Part shown: positions 36,149 to 45,452 of the stretch, one piece after another | Position numbering within the stretch: position 1 is the first letter of the stretch | Layout: each line of letters opens with the position of its first letter | Position numbers and translations under genes: made by a program | The notes under the pieces: model-generated | What the model was told of the DNA's origin: nothing | The model's database searches: none | What the model saw: only the letters and a program-made list of their open reading frames with translations | Origin: an uncultured Roseateles sp. | GTDB lineage: Bacteria; Pseudomonadota; Gammaproteobacteria; Burkholderiales; Burkholderiaceae_C | DNA length: 64,000 bases | Direction of reading: 5' to 3' | Assembly: GCF_945956965.1 (NCBI RefSeq) | Contig: NZ_CAMFJS010000005.1 | Location: 140,415 to 204,414, forward strand

Positions 36149-38938
36149 ATGAAGATCAAACGCCGCCAAGAACTGCCGATCAGCGCGTGCAACAAGCGCC
36201 CGCTTTTGCGCAGCAGCCTGCAAGCCGCCCTGCTCGCCCTCATCAGCCTGCCGGCCGCCGCACAGGAAAGCGCCGACGCCAAGAAGCTGGAGCGGGTGGA
36301 GATCACCGGCTCGGCCATCAAGCGCATCGACTCCGAGGGCTCGCTGCCGGTGCAAGTCATCACCCGGGCCGATATGGTCAAGGCCGGCATCACCACCGCC
36401 GCCGAGTTGGTGGCCACGCTCAGCGCCGGCAGCAATGCGCTGACCGACGGCGTTAGCATGGCCTTCGGCGGCTACAAGGATCAGCAAGGCCTCAACTCGG
36501 CCAATCTGCGCGGCCTGGGCACCTCCTCCACCCTGGTGCTGCTGAATGGCCGGCGCATGGCCAATTTCGCCTCGCCGGGCGACGACTCCGGCGTGGACCT
36601 GAACAGCATCCCGGCCGCCGCCATCCAGCGCGTGGAAGTGCTGCTGGACGGCGCCTCGGCCATCTACGGGGCCGACGCAATTGGTGGCGTCGTCAACTTC
36701 ATCACCCGCAAAGACTACCAAGGCTTTGAAGCCGAGGTCTATGCCGGCACCAGCCAGGAAGGCGGCGCGGGCAAACGCACCATCTCACTGTCCGGTGGCT
36801 TTGGCGACATTGCGCGCGACCGTTTCAATGTCTTTGGCGTGCTGGATGTGCAGCGCACCGACGCGCTGTCCACCTCGCAGCGCAAATTCATCGATGATTT
36901 GAAAATCCCAGAGCGGCTGCCGCATTTGCTGTCCTCGGCCGGCTTCCCCGGCAATATTCGCCTTAGCGGCGACCAGCGCGATTACCTGGAAAGCCAGAAC
37001 TTCCAGATCAACGGCACGCCCATCAGCAGCCGCACCATAAACCTGAGCGCGCCCAAATGCCAGCCGCCGCACACGCTCTACCTGCCGGGTGGCGTTGGCG
37101 GCACGGATGGCTGCACCTTCGACTACATGCGCGATGTGGAGCTCTACCCCAAAACCGACAAGGCCGATTTCCTTGGCCGCGCCGTGCTGCAACTGGGCGA
37201 CAAGCACCAGCTCTTTGCCGAGGTTTCGCTGACCCAGGCCAAGAGCTTCTACACCGGCACATCCAACCGCATTGACGGCGAATTGGATGTGTCGATGATT
37301 CCCGCCCTGGCCGCCACCGGCCTGGGTGACGCCCTGCCAGACGACCGCAGCATCACCGTACGAACCCGTTTGCTCGATGCCGGCCGCCGCACCAGCGAGG
37401 TCACCAGCACCGGCAAGCGCTTTGTGCTGGGCCTGACCGGCAATGTGGCCGGCTGGGACTACGACATGGCCTACAACCACAGCGAGAACAAGGTGGCGGA
37501 GCGCGATGTGGCCGGCTACCTGCTCTACGACAAGACCATGGCCGCTTTTGCCAACGGCACCGTCAACCCCTTCGGCGCCCAATCCGCCGCAGGCCTCAAG
37601 TTCCTGCAAGACAATCAGCTGAATCAGGAAGTTCGCAATGCCAGGGGCACCATGGATGCCTTCGACATCAAGGGCAGCGGCGTTGTGGGCCAAACGGCCG
37701 GTGGCGACATTGCGATGGCCGTGGGCGCGGAGTTCCGCCGCGAGGCGAGCAAATCGGCCGCGTCCGATCTGCTGATCTCCGACAACATCGTCGGTGACCC
37801 TTCGCCGGGCGACTCGCAGTTCACCGACCACTCACGCAAGGTCTGGGCGGTGTATGCCGAAGTGATCGTGCCCCTGAGCAAGCAGCTTGAATTGCAAGCC
37901 GCTGTGCGCCACGACCACTACGATGTGGTGGGCGGCACCACCAACCCAAAGCTGAGCCTGCGCTACACGCCCATGAAGGAAGTGGTGCTGCGCGCCTCCG
38001 CCGGCACGGGCTTCCGCGCCCCCTCATTGAACGATATGTACCGCCCCACCAAGGTGAGCGAAACCTCGGTGTTGCCGGATCCGGTCTGCATGGCCGAAAA
38101 CGGCAACGACCTGGGCTACTGTGCCGACAACTGGAAGACCCGCACCTACGCCAACCCGAACTTGAAGCCCGAGAAGTCCAAACAGTTCTCCTTCGGCGTG
38201 GTGGTCGAGCCGCATCCGCTGATCAGCCTGGGCCTGGACTACTGGAATATCGAGAAAAGCGATTTGATCAGCACCATCGGTGACGACGTCATCCTGGCCA
38301 ATCTCGACAAATACGGCAGCCTGGTGCACCGCTTCAATATGGACGAAGGCCTCAAAGGTTGCGACTACGACGCCGGTGATTCAAGCATTTGCTTCATCGA
38401 GTTGCGCAAGGAAAACCGCGGCAAGCAGCGCGCCTCGGGCCTGGACTTCACGGTGGATGTGCGCTCACACGCCACGAGCCTGGGCAAATTCGGCGCCAAG
38501 CTGGTGGGTTCTTTGACGCTCAAGTCTGAACGGCAAACCGGCTTTGGCGATGGCTTCATCAGCAATCTGGGCCAGTTCGTCACCGACGGCGTGGTGCAGC
38601 GCTGGAAGCACCGCCTGAGTGTGGATTGGGCCAGCGGCCCCTGGAGCCTGGCGCTGAGCAATAGCTACTCCAGCGGCTACACCGACCAGAACTCCGCCAT
38701 CGACACCAATTCGGGCACCGTGGTGGGGGCCAACAAGGTCAAGGCCTATTCCTTGTGGGATCTGTCGGCTGCCTGGGATGTCAGCAAGGCCATCACCTTG
38801 CGCGCCGGCGTGAAAAACCTCCTGGACACGCCGCCGCCCTATTCCAACCAGGCCTACTTCTTCATCTCCGGCTACGACCCCAGCTACACCGACCCTCGCG
38901 GGCGCTTTGGCTACCTGAGCGCGAAGTACAGCTTCTGA
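36149..38938 (+). CDS. TonB-dependent outer-membrane receptor 2, cyanophycin-linked
   Basis: A 929-residue receptor closely related in architecture to receptor 1. It has a signal peptide to about residue 39 (LPAAAQE), the ERVEITGSAIKR segment, a plug with NSANLRGLGTSSTLVLLNGRRM and RVEVLLDGASAIYGADAIGGVVNF, and a barrel ending in the terminal Phe of LSAKYSF. The plug is nearly identical in long stretches to receptor 1, so the pair arose by duplication; extracellular loops differ more (for example around HTLYLPGGVGG). AAGGGA precedes the ATG. It is divergent from cyanophycinase 2 and ends in a strong terminator. Confidence 0.92.
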   Translation: MKIKRRQELPISACNKRPLLRSSLQAALLALISLPAAAQESADAKKLERVEITGSAIKRIDSEGSLPVQVITRADMVKAGITTAAELVATLSAGSNALTDGVSMAFGGYKDQQGLNSANLRGLGTSSTLVLLNGRRMANFASPGDDSGVDLNSIPAAAIQRVEVLLDGASAIYGADAIGGVVNFITRKDYQGFEAEVYAGTSQEGGAGKRTISLSGGFGDIARDRFNVFGVLDVQRTDALSTSQRKFIDDLKIPERLPHLLSSAGFPGNIRLSGDQRDYLESQNFQINGTPISSRTINLSAPKCQPPHTLYLPGGVGGTDGCTFDYMRDVELYPKTDKADFLGRAVLQLGDKHQLFAEVSLTQAKSFYTGTSNRIDGELDVSMIPALAATGLGDALPDDRSITVRTRLLDAGRRTSEVTSTGKRFVLGLTGNVAGWDYDMAYNHSENKVAERDVAGYLLYDKTMAAFANGTVNPFGAQSAAGLKFLQDNQLNQEVRNARGTMDAFDIKGSGVVGQTAGGDIAMAVGAEFRREASKSAASDLLISDNIVGDPSPGDSQFTDHSRKVWAVYAEVIVPLSKQLELQAAVRHDHYDVVGGTTNPKLSLRYTPMKEVVLRASAGTGFRAPSLNDMYRPTKVSETSVLPDPVCMAENGNDLGYCADNWKTRTYANPNLKPEKSKQFSFGVVVEPHPLISLGLDYWNIEKSDLISTIGDDVILANLDKYGSLVHRFNMDEGLKGCDYDAGDSSICFIELRKENRGKQRASGLDFTVDVRSHATSLGKFGAKLVGSLTLKSERQTGFGDGFISNLGQFVTDGVVQRWKHRLSVDWASGPWSLALSNSYSSGYTDQNSAIDTNSGTVVGANKVKAYSLWDLSAAWDVSKAITLRAGVKNLLDTPPPYSNQAYFFISGYDPSYTDPRGRFGYLSAKYSF

Positions 38939-38976
38939 AAACGGGGCGTCAGCGCTGAGCAGCGCTGCCCTTGACC

Positions 38977-39016
38977 AGCCTGGCGCGGCCGCATGGCCGC
39001 CGCGCCAGGCTTTTTT
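38977..39016 (+). terminator. Intrinsic terminator of receptor 2
   Basis: A 12-bp GC-rich stem (AGCCTGGCGCGG with its complement at 39000-39011) is followed by six T residues. It ends the cyanophycin region and also faces the leftward lipoprotein gene. Confidence 0.92.
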
Positions 39017-39027
39017 GCGTGCAGACC

Positions 39028-39288
39028 TTATTTGCTGCCGGGCGTGCCCGGACCAACGCTCTTGTTGAGCAGGTCTTGTGCAGCGTCCTTTTCCAGCACC
39101 TTGACGTTCATGGCCTTGCCATCCCGCTTGGGCAGATTGGAGCCGGTTTGGGCGCCAGCCACATAGCTGGGCTCGGCGGTGTCGGCCGGCGGCAATTCGG
39201 CGCAGGCCGCCAAGGTCAGGACCAGCAAACCAAGAGCCGTGCCTTGCAGAACACGCGGGCCAGCGGCCTTTGAAAAGCGCAGAGTCAT
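39028..39288 (-). CDS. Small lipoprotein
   Basis: An 86-residue predicted lipoprotein. The signal sequence ends in the lipobox LTLAAC (Cys at about residue 29) followed by a polar mature part of about 57 residues (AELPPADTAEPSYVAGAQTGS). The sequence GAQTGSNLPKRD resembles a conserved stretch of small betaproteobacterial lipoproteins, but no function is assigned. The ATG at 39288 has a GGGAAG ribosome-binding site and starts the signal peptide. Confidence 0.75.
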   Translation of the reverse strand: MTLRFSKAAGPRVLQGTALGLLVLTLAACAELPPADTAEPSYVAGAQTGSNLPKRDGKAMNVKVLEKDAAQDLLNKSVGPGTPGSK

Positions 39289-39418
39289 ATCAGCTTCCCC
39301 GGAGTAGTTGAAGCCCGGCATGCTAGGCGCTGCCCCTGCGGCTGGCAAGGCAAGATACCCCAGCGCGCGTCCCCGAATTCCGGCTCCGCCGCCGCCCTGC
39401 ACGGCAGAGGCGGGCGGC

Positions 39419-40072
39419 TTAGTCCGAGCTCAGCCCTAACTCGGCAGCCATACGGTGCACCAGGGCCTTGAGTTGAAGCAACTCCGCATTCATGCGCTGC
39501 TGCTCGGCGCGCAAAAAAGCCAGCTCTTCATCCCGGGCCATCTGCGCTGACCCCGCTTGACTCGTCTCGGGCTGGCTGACCTCACCACACAGCAGATGCG
39601 CCCAGCGCGGTTCACGCGCGCCCGGCGCACGCGCCAGCTTGACGGCCAGGGGCGGCGTGCGTTCGGCCAGCTCATTCAGAAAGCCTTCGACCGAGGACAC
39701 ATCCGCAAAGCGATGCAGGCGCTCGGTGTTCTGGCGCAACTCGGCCGCGGTCTGCGGGCCACGCAGCATGAGCAGCGTCAACAAGGCCAGGGCCGCACCC
39801 GGCACTGCCAGGCCGCGCGCGCCGTTGTGCTCGAAGCGCACCACGCGGTTGCCACTGACGGAACTCACCAAGTGCATGGCCTTGAGTTCTTCCAGCGCCT
39901 CCAAGACATCCGCCTCGCTGGCGGCCATCACCGGGTCGCGCGCGGTTTTCTGGTTGCAGCCCAGGGTCAGGGCATTCAGGGACAGCGGGTAGCTGTCAGG
40001 CACCGTGGATTCTTTTTCCACCAACACGGCCAGGACGCGCGCCTCCAGCGCGCTCAAAGTACGAAGCGACAT
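39419..40072 (-). CDS. yceH: YceH-family protein (DUF480)
   Basis: A 217-residue cytoplasmic protein of the YceH family. The conserved start is LSALEARVLAVLVEKESTVPDSYPLSLNALTLGCNQKTARDPVM, with two winged-helix-like repeats and a middle LRGPQTAAELRQNTERLHRF stretch. The family has been linked to DNA-binding-like folds, and no biochemical role is established. It starts 13 bases after the SDR stop, so it is likely in one operon; an alternative ATG at 40105 would overlap the SDR gene. Confidence 0.9.
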   Translation of the reverse strand: MSLRTLSALEARVLAVLVEKESTVPDSYPLSLNALTLGCNQKTARDPVMAASEADVLEALEELKAMHLVSSVSGNRVVRFEHNGARGLAVPGAALALLTLLMLRGPQTAAELRQNTERLHRFADVSSVEGFLNELAERTPPLAVKLARAPGAREPRWAHLLCGEVSQPETSQAGSAQMARDEELAFLRAEQQRMNAELLQLKALVHRMAAELGLSSD

Positions 40073-40085
40073 GCTTTCTTTCTTT

Positions 40086-40868
40086 TCAAACACCAAATCC
40101 GTCATCAGCCTGAATCACCGCACCATTGATGAAGTGGCTCTCGTTGGCGCACAACATCAACAAGCTGGTATCCAGATCACGCGGCTGCCCCACCCGCTTG
40201 CGGGGCAGCAAGTCCATCAGTTTCTTGCCTTGCTCGGTGCCCCAGTGGTGGTGGTTGATCTCGGTATCGATATAGCCCGGGCAGATAGCGTTGACGTTGA
40301 TGCCGTACTTGCCCCACTCCAAGGCCATGGCGCGGGTCATGTGAATGACTGCGGCCTTGCTCATCGAATACACGCCGATCTGACTCAGCACCCGCAAGCC
40401 CGCCATCGAGGCGATGTTCACGATGCGCCCACCAATGAAGGTGCCCGGCGCCGAGCCACGCGCCCGGCCCAGCATGCGCTTACCCACCTCTTGCGCAACG
40501 AAGAAGGCGCCGCGCACATTGGTGTCCATCACAAAGTCGTAATCATCCGGGCCCACATCCAGCAGCGGCTGGGTGCGGCTGACGCCGGAGTTATTGATCA
40601 GGATGTCGAGCGTGCCCACCTCGGTCTCGGCATGCGCCACCGCCGACTTGATGCTGTCCAGATCGGTCACGTCCAGATGCACCACATGGGCATCCCCGCC
40701 CGCCCCCTCGATCTCGCTGCGCAGGGTCTTGAGCCGCTCGGTGCGCCGGCCCGCCAACACCACACAGGCGCCGGCCTGCGCCAGGGTCTTGGCAAACTGC
40801 GCGCCGAGGCCGCTAGAAGCGCCGGTGACCAAAGCCACCCGGCCTGACAAGTCAATGCTGTAGCTCAT
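40086..40868 (-). CDS. SDR-family oxidoreductase
   Basis: A 260-residue NAD(P)-dependent short-chain dehydrogenase. It has a canonical cofactor motif TGASSGLG, the NNSG motif, the catalytic Ser in NIASMAG and the YSMSKAA (YxxxK) motif, so it is expected to be active. The LAGRRTERLKTL region after strand 2 suggests NADP preference. The ATG at 40868 starts the conserved N-terminus. It precedes yceH in the same direction. The substrate is unknown. Confidence 0.92.
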   Translation of the reverse strand: MSYSIDLSGRVALVTGASSGLGAQFAKTLAQAGACVVLAGRRTERLKTLRSEIEGAGGDAHVVHLDVTDLDSIKSAVAHAETEVGTLDILINNSGVSRTQPLLDVGPDDYDFVMDTNVRGAFFVAQEVGKRMLGRARGSAPGTFIGGRIVNIASMAGLRVLSQIGVYSMSKAAVIHMTRAMALEWGKYGINVNAICPGYIDTEINHHHWGTEQGKKLMDLLPRKRVGQPRDLDTSLLMLCANESHFINGAVIQADDGFGV

Positions 40869-41048
40869 GGGGAAAACCTCTAAAAAGTTCTGGCTTGACG
40901 ATAGCATGCCCGCCCCCGCCAGCCCCCACATTCTGGTCAAAAACCAGGCTCAGGCGGGCCAGCGCCTGGCGCGAAAATGCCAGCGATTGGCCGAACTTTT
41001 AGAGCTTGCTCAAGCGGCGTCCACCCTGCCGCTGCCGGTGCATTTGCA

Positions 41049-41723
41049 TCAAGGGCGCGGTTCGCGCGTGATGATGGCCAGCGGAATCAGGATGGGCGCC
41101 AGCACCGCGAAGTAGACCAACAAAATGCCGTCGCTGCCGACGGTCAACGGCGTGGCCAAGCTGTCAGCCATGGCGCTGCCACGGCTCTGGTCCACACTGA
41201 TCTCTACCGTGTAGCTCTTGTTGAGCGGCTCCAGCTGACGCCCTTCGCGGAAGGCGCCCTGCAAAAAGCGTTGGCCCTTCAGCTCGCCGCTCGCCCGCCA
41301 TGGCCCGCCGTCTGCCGCAGGGCTGAAGCCAAGTTCGCGTGCCGCTTGTGCTTGCTGCTCATCCAGGGGTTCAGCCAGGCTGAGCTGGTAGTGGCCGCTG
41401 ATGCCGTTTTCCGCATCCACATGGAGCTGGGAAATCTCACCGTCCATGCTTTGATGCAGGGGCGACGCCAGGCTCGCCACCAATTGCGCCGGGGCGTCCA
41501 AGACATAGTGGTAGCTGCGGCCGATGAAGACGATGTGCTTGCCGTCCCGCGAGATCAGCAAGGCCTTGACCGTCTCGGTATAGGGCTTGATGGGTGCCTT
41601 CAAGCTAGCACTCTCGGCACAGCCGCCCAGCGCAGCCAAACCGCTCAAGGCCAAGGGAGTGGCGCCAGCCAAGCGAAGCGTCTGGCAAAGGAAATGACGG
41701 CGAGGCAGCAAGCGTTGGGTCAT
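41049..41723 (-). CDS. Predicted lipoprotein with C-terminal membrane segment
   Basis: A 224-residue protein. An Arg-rich signal start (TQRLLPRRHF) leads to a lipobox ending LGGC at about residue 35. The mature domain has a GKHIVFIGRSYHYVLDAPAQLV stretch, and a hydrophobic segment (about 198-218, ILLVYFAVLAPILIPLAII) lies near the C-terminus. The overall layout is similar to E. coli YidX, but I am not certain of homology. Function unknown. Confidence 0.65.
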   Translation of the reverse strand: MTQRLLPRRHFLCQTLRLAGATPLALSGLAALGGCAESASLKAPIKPYTETVKALLISRDGKHIVFIGRSYHYVLDAPAQLVASLASPLHQSMDGEISQLHVDAENGISGHYQLSLAEPLDEQQAQAARELGFSPAADGGPWRASGELKGQRFLQGAFREGRQLEPLNKSYTVEISVDQSRGSAMADSLATPLTVGSDGILLVYFAVLAPILIPLAIITREPRP

Positions 41724-41970
41724 GGCAAGCACTTAAGTCCTGAGCGATGAGGAGCGCGCAGGCTAGCAGCATGTGCGCTTGGCGGACCCTTTCGGCGGCG
41801 ATTCTAGAGTTGCGCTTCCAAATTGCGACGCTCAATCTCGCCGCCCATTGCCCAGCCACAACGCTGGCTTAGGTCGGACTGCCTACAAAATCGAACGACC
41901 GTGCTTTTTATGCCAGAGGCTGGCTAGAATCGCTGCCAATTCGACGCTTACTTTTTCAGGACCTTCAGCA

Positions 41971-43656
41971 ATGACCCCACAGGACATCCTCGCCCAATAC
42001 GGCCCGCGTGAATCTATGGACTATGACGTGGTCGTGGTAGGCGGAGGCCCCGGCGGCCTGGCCACCGCCATCCGTCTCAAGCAGCTGGCCGCGGCCAAGG
42101 GCAGCGAGCTGTCCGTCGTGGTGCTTGAAAAAGGCTCCGAGCCTGGCGCTCACATCCTCTCCGGTGCGGTGATGGATCCGCGCGCGCTGACCGAGCTGCT
42201 GCCCAACTGGAAAGAGCTGGGCGCGCCGCTGAACCAGCCCGTGACCGAAGACGAAGTGCTGTTCCTCAACGAGACCGGCGCGCACCAAACCCCGCAATGG
42301 CTGATTCCCGGCTGCTTCCATAACGATGGCAATTTCGTCATCTCGCTGGGCGCCGTGACCAAGTGGCTGGGCGAGCAAGCCGAAAGCCTGGGCGTGGAAA
42401 TCTTCCCCGGCTTCACCGCTGCTGAAGTGGTTTACGGTGAAGACGGCGCCGTGCGCGGCGTGGCCACCGGCAATCTGGGCGTGGGCAAGGACGGCGAGCC
42501 GACCGAGAACTTCCAGCTGGGCATGGAACTGCTGGGCAAGTACACCATCTTTGCCGAAGGCGCTCGCGGCCATTTGGGCAAGCAGCTGATTGCCAAGTAC
42601 GCGCTCGACGCGGGCAAGGATCCGCAGAGTTATGCCATCGGCATCAAGGAGCTGTGGGAAGTGCCCGCAGACCAAGCCAAGCCCGGCCTGGTGGTGCACA
42701 CCGCCGGCTGGCCGATGAATGCCGACACCTACGGCGGCGGCTTCCTCTACCACCTGGAAGGCAATAAGGTCACGCTGGGCTATGTGGTCGGCCTTGACTA
42801 CAAAAACCCTTGGCTCTCGCCTTTCGAGGAAATGCAGCGCTGGAAGACCCACCCCAGCATCCGCAAGCACATCGAAGGCGGCAAGCGCATCAGCTATGGT
42901 GCGCGCGCCATCACGGCAGGCGGCTTGCTGAGCCTGCCCAAGACTGTGTTCCCGGGCGGCGCCCTGGTGGGCTGCGACGCCGGTTATCTGAATGCCTCGC
43001 GCATCAAGGGCAGCCACGCCGCCATCAAGAGCGGCATGCTGGCCGCTGAAGCCGCGTTTGAGGCGGTGACGGCGGGCCGTCAATACGACGAGCTCAGCGC
43101 CTACCCGGCCGCGTTTGAGCAAAGCTGGTTGCACACCGAGCTGGACCAGGCGCGCAACTTCAAGCAATGGTTCAAGAAGGGTAATCGGGTCGGCACCTTG
43201 ATGACCGGCATCGAGCAATGGCTGCTGCCCAAGCTGGGCTTCAAGAGCCCACCGTGGACCATCCATCGCCCGCAGGCCGATCATCTCTACCTGCGCCCCG
43301 CGGCCGAGATGCCCAAGATCGACTATCCCAAGCCGGATGGCAAGCTGACATTTGATCGCCTCTCTTCGGTCTTCGTCTCGAACACCAACCACGAAGAGAA
43401 CCAGCCTGCCCACCTGACGCTGAAAGACGCCTCGGTGCCGGTGGCGATCAATCTGGCCAAGTACGCCGGCCCCGAGAGCCGCTACTGCCCGGCGGGTGTC
43501 TATGAGTTCGTCAAGTCAGAAGCCGGTGAAGACCGTCTGCAAATCAATGCGCAGAACTGCGTGCATTGCAAGACTTGCGACATCAAGGACCCGACGCAGA
43601 ACATCGTCTGGGTCACGCCCGAAGGCGGTGGCGGTCCGAACTACGCAGGCATGTAA
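41971..43656 (+). CDS. Electron transfer flavoprotein-ubiquinone oxidoreductase
   Basis: A 561-residue inner-membrane-associated flavoprotein linking ETF (fatty-acid and amino-acid oxidation) to the ubiquinone pool. The N-terminal FAD motif is VVVVGGGPGGLATAIRL. Middle family motifs include GAHILSGAVMDPRALTELLP and GCDAGYLNASRIKGSH. The C-terminal [4Fe-4S] ferredoxin-like domain carries CVHCKTCDIKDPTQNIVW plus the upstream YCPAGVYE cysteine. Length matches the family. The ATG at 41971 begins the conserved N-terminus, and earlier in-frame codons are unlikely. The gene is preceded by a 238-base region holding its promoter. Confidence 0.96.
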   Translation: MTPQDILAQYGPRESMDYDVVVVGGGPGGLATAIRLKQLAAAKGSELSVVVLEKGSEPGAHILSGAVMDPRALTELLPNWKELGAPLNQPVTEDEVLFLNETGAHQTPQWLIPGCFHNDGNFVISLGAVTKWLGEQAESLGVEIFPGFTAAEVVYGEDGAVRGVATGNLGVGKDGEPTENFQLGMELLGKYTIFAEGARGHLGKQLIAKYALDAGKDPQSYAIGIKELWEVPADQAKPGLVVHTAGWPMNADTYGGGFLYHLEGNKVTLGYVVGLDYKNPWLSPFEEMQRWKTHPSIRKHIEGGKRISYGARAITAGGLLSLPKTVFPGGALVGCDAGYLNASRIKGSHAAIKSGMLAAEAAFEAVTAGRQYDELSAYPAAFEQSWLHTELDQARNFKQWFKKGNRVGTLMTGIEQWLLPKLGFKSPPWTIHRPQADHLYLRPAAEMPKIDYPKPDGKLTFDRLSSVFVSNTNHEENQPAHLTLKDASVPVAINLAKYAGPESRYCPAGVYEFVKSEAGEDRLQINAQNCVHCKTCDIKDPTQNIVWVTPEGGGGPNYAGM

Positions 43657-43750
43657 AGCCCTTCGCGTGGCGCGCCACTTCAGCGCGCGCCACCGGAATG
43701 CGGCGCTGCGGCCGGTGGACTGGCCCAGCGCCTGTCAGCATCAGAGCCTC

Positions 43751-44407
43751 TCAGCGCAGCATCCCCGCCAACCGCGCCTTCACCTGCGGCCATTCGCTTC
43801 GGATGATGGAAAAGTAGACCGTGTCGCGCACCCGCCCATCCGGGCAGATCACATGGCTGCGGAACACGCCTTCCTGCGTGGCGCCGATGCGCGCGATCGC
43901 GGCGCGTGACTTAGCGTTGAGAAAGTCCGTCTTCAGCTCCACCCGCAAGGCGTCAAGAACCTCGAAGGCATGGGTCAGCAACAAGGTCTTGGCCTCGGTG
44001 TTGGCGCCGCTGCGCTGATGTGAGGGCGCCACCCAGGTCCAACCGATTTCCAGGCGCCGGTCCTTGGCCGAAATGCTGCCAAAGCGGGTGCTGCCGATGA
44101 TGGCTTGGCTGCGCGCATCCTGAATCACAAAGGGCAAGGCCACTCCCTTGGCCTGCTCTTGCAAAGCCAGCTCCACATACTGCTGCATATCGGCGCGATC
44201 CCGCATCAAGGTGGGCACCCAGGTCCACAGTTGCGGCGCCAAGCCGACTTCCGCCAGCGCATCCACATGCGCCAGGCTCATAGGCAGCAGGCGCACATGG
44301 CGGCCCTGCAAGGTGCAGGTCTGCAATTGCAGGTGGCGCACATGGGTCATGGTCGGGGCCGCAACAGGGGCGTCGGCGGCGGTTCGAATTTGCTCGTTGG
44401 CGCTCAT
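43751..44407 (-). CDS. GNAT-family N-acetyltransferase
   Basis: A 218-residue acetyltransferase of the RimJ/RimL-like GNAT type. The central motif WTWVAPSHQRSGANTEAKTLLLTHAFE corresponds to the acetyl-CoA-binding region, followed by the ALRVELKTDFLNAKSRAAIARIGATQEGV segment typical of this group. The substrate is unknown. It is downstream of a paiB-like gene in the same direction (81-base gap), reminiscent of the PaiA/PaiB pairing, though this GNAT is not clearly PaiA. Confidence 0.9.
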   Translation of the reverse strand: MSANEQIRTAADAPVAAPTMTHVRHLQLQTCTLQGRHVRLLPMSLAHVDALAEVGLAPQLWTWVPTLMRDRADMQQYVELALQEQAKGVALPFVIQDARSQAIIGSTRFGSISAKDRRLEIGWTWVAPSHQRSGANTEAKTLLLTHAFEVLDALRVELKTDFLNAKSRAAIARIGATQEGVFRSHVICPDGRVRDTVYFSIIRSEWPQVKARLAGMLR

Positions 44408-44488
44408 CAAATACTCATGGTCTCGTGGGGTTGATCAAAGCGAAAGCTCCGGGGGCAAGCGATCAAAGGGCTGTCTCGCGAAGACAGT

Positions 44489-45106
44489 TCACAGGGCGAG
44501 GCGCAGCATCCAGTCGGCCACCGCCTGCTCCTGCGCCCCGCCTTGCTGGAAGGCCTGGACAATGCGCGCGCGTTCGGCCGCTGAGCGGTTCTGGCTCAGC
44601 TTGGCCTTGGCCTCGCAACGCGTCACGTGCAGGCGAAAGCCCACAATGGCGCCAAGCAGCTTGGCCTGGAAGTCCGCCGGCAAGCCGCGCCATTGCGCTG
44701 CATAAGCCGGCTCATGCTGCGCAATCAAGCGTTTGAGCAGACCGTCCTTGGCCTGCGCATCATCCATGAACTCCAGCCGGCCATGCACATGCACTGCCAG
44801 GTAATTCCAGGTCGGCACATTGCGCTCGTGCTCGTAATGGCGTGGCGACACATAAGCGCTGGGGCCACTGAACACGGCCAACACCGAGGCCTGCTTCTGC
44901 AGCCAAGCCCAATGGGGATTGGCACGCGCCATATGCCCCTCCAGCAACCAGCCGCCCTGGCCATCATCCATGGCCGTCAAGGGCAGATGGCTGACAAAAG
45001 ACTCTCCCGCGCCGTCCGGGCCGACCAGCATGGCCAATGGCTGCTCGGCAATCAGCTGTCGAATTTGTGCGGCATGGTTCCATTCGAAATGTGCGGGGGT
45101 ATACAT
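44489..45106 (-). CDS. paiB: PaiB-like FMN-binding protein
   Basis: A 205-residue protein of the PaiB family (FMN-binding split barrel, described as a transcriptional negative regulator of sporulation and protease genes in Bacillus). The N-terminus MYTPAHFEWNH, the middle SHLPLTAM, the conserved GHMARANPHW, and SPRHYEHERNVPTWNY all match the family. The C-terminal FRLHVTRCEAKAKLSQNR is also typical. In proteobacteria the role is unclear. It is upstream of the GNAT gene. Confidence 0.92.
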   Translation of the reverse strand: MYTPAHFEWNHAAQIRQLIAEQPLAMLVGPDGAGESFVSHLPLTAMDDGQGGWLLEGHMARANPHWAWLQKQASVLAVFSGPSAYVSPRHYEHERNVPTWNYLAVHVHGRLEFMDDAQAKDGLLKRLIAQHEPAYAAQWRGLPADFQAKLLGAIVGFRLHVTRCEAKAKLSQNRSAAERARIVQAFQQGGAQEQAVADWMLRLAL

Positions 45107-45452
45107 GGCCAGAACATCGTGTGGGTATCGGAGCTGCCAAGCATAAGGCGCAGCAAAGCCGCCGCTTTGGACGCGTCCCTATTTTTCGCGATCACCCCGG
45201 GCAAATGCGGTGATCTAACGTCTATCGTCCACGTTAAGCTCGCGACTCCATCGCTAGCTCAACAGCAGGCCTGCTGGCGAAATTTTGGACTCCGTCCCTT
45301 ATTTGCGGCTAAAGCAAAGGCAGTGGTCTCATGGTGTATCACTCCCGTGTGAGCAGAGTCATCTGGCCGCAAGGCGTTTCTTGCCAGTGCGGCTGTGGCT
45401 TGCGTTGTGCCGCATCAAGCATGGCGGCAGCAATGCGCAAGTCCGCGGCCAC
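45107..45452. other. Intergenic region (346 bases) without recognised gene
   Basis: No coding region or RNA is recognised. The region separates the leftward paiB gene from the broken GGDEF-EAL gene. A 7-bp inverted repeat (GATCACC/GGTGATC, 45190-45196 with 45209-45215) is present; it lacks a T-run. The frame of the downstream gene is open from about 45285 but has no convincing start before 45453. Confidence 0.4.

Noticed and set aside
24020..38938. Cyanophycin synthetase (cphA) as part of the locus
   Set aside because: No CphA-like ATP-grasp/Mur ligase gene was found in the window; the locus appears to be for degradation only.
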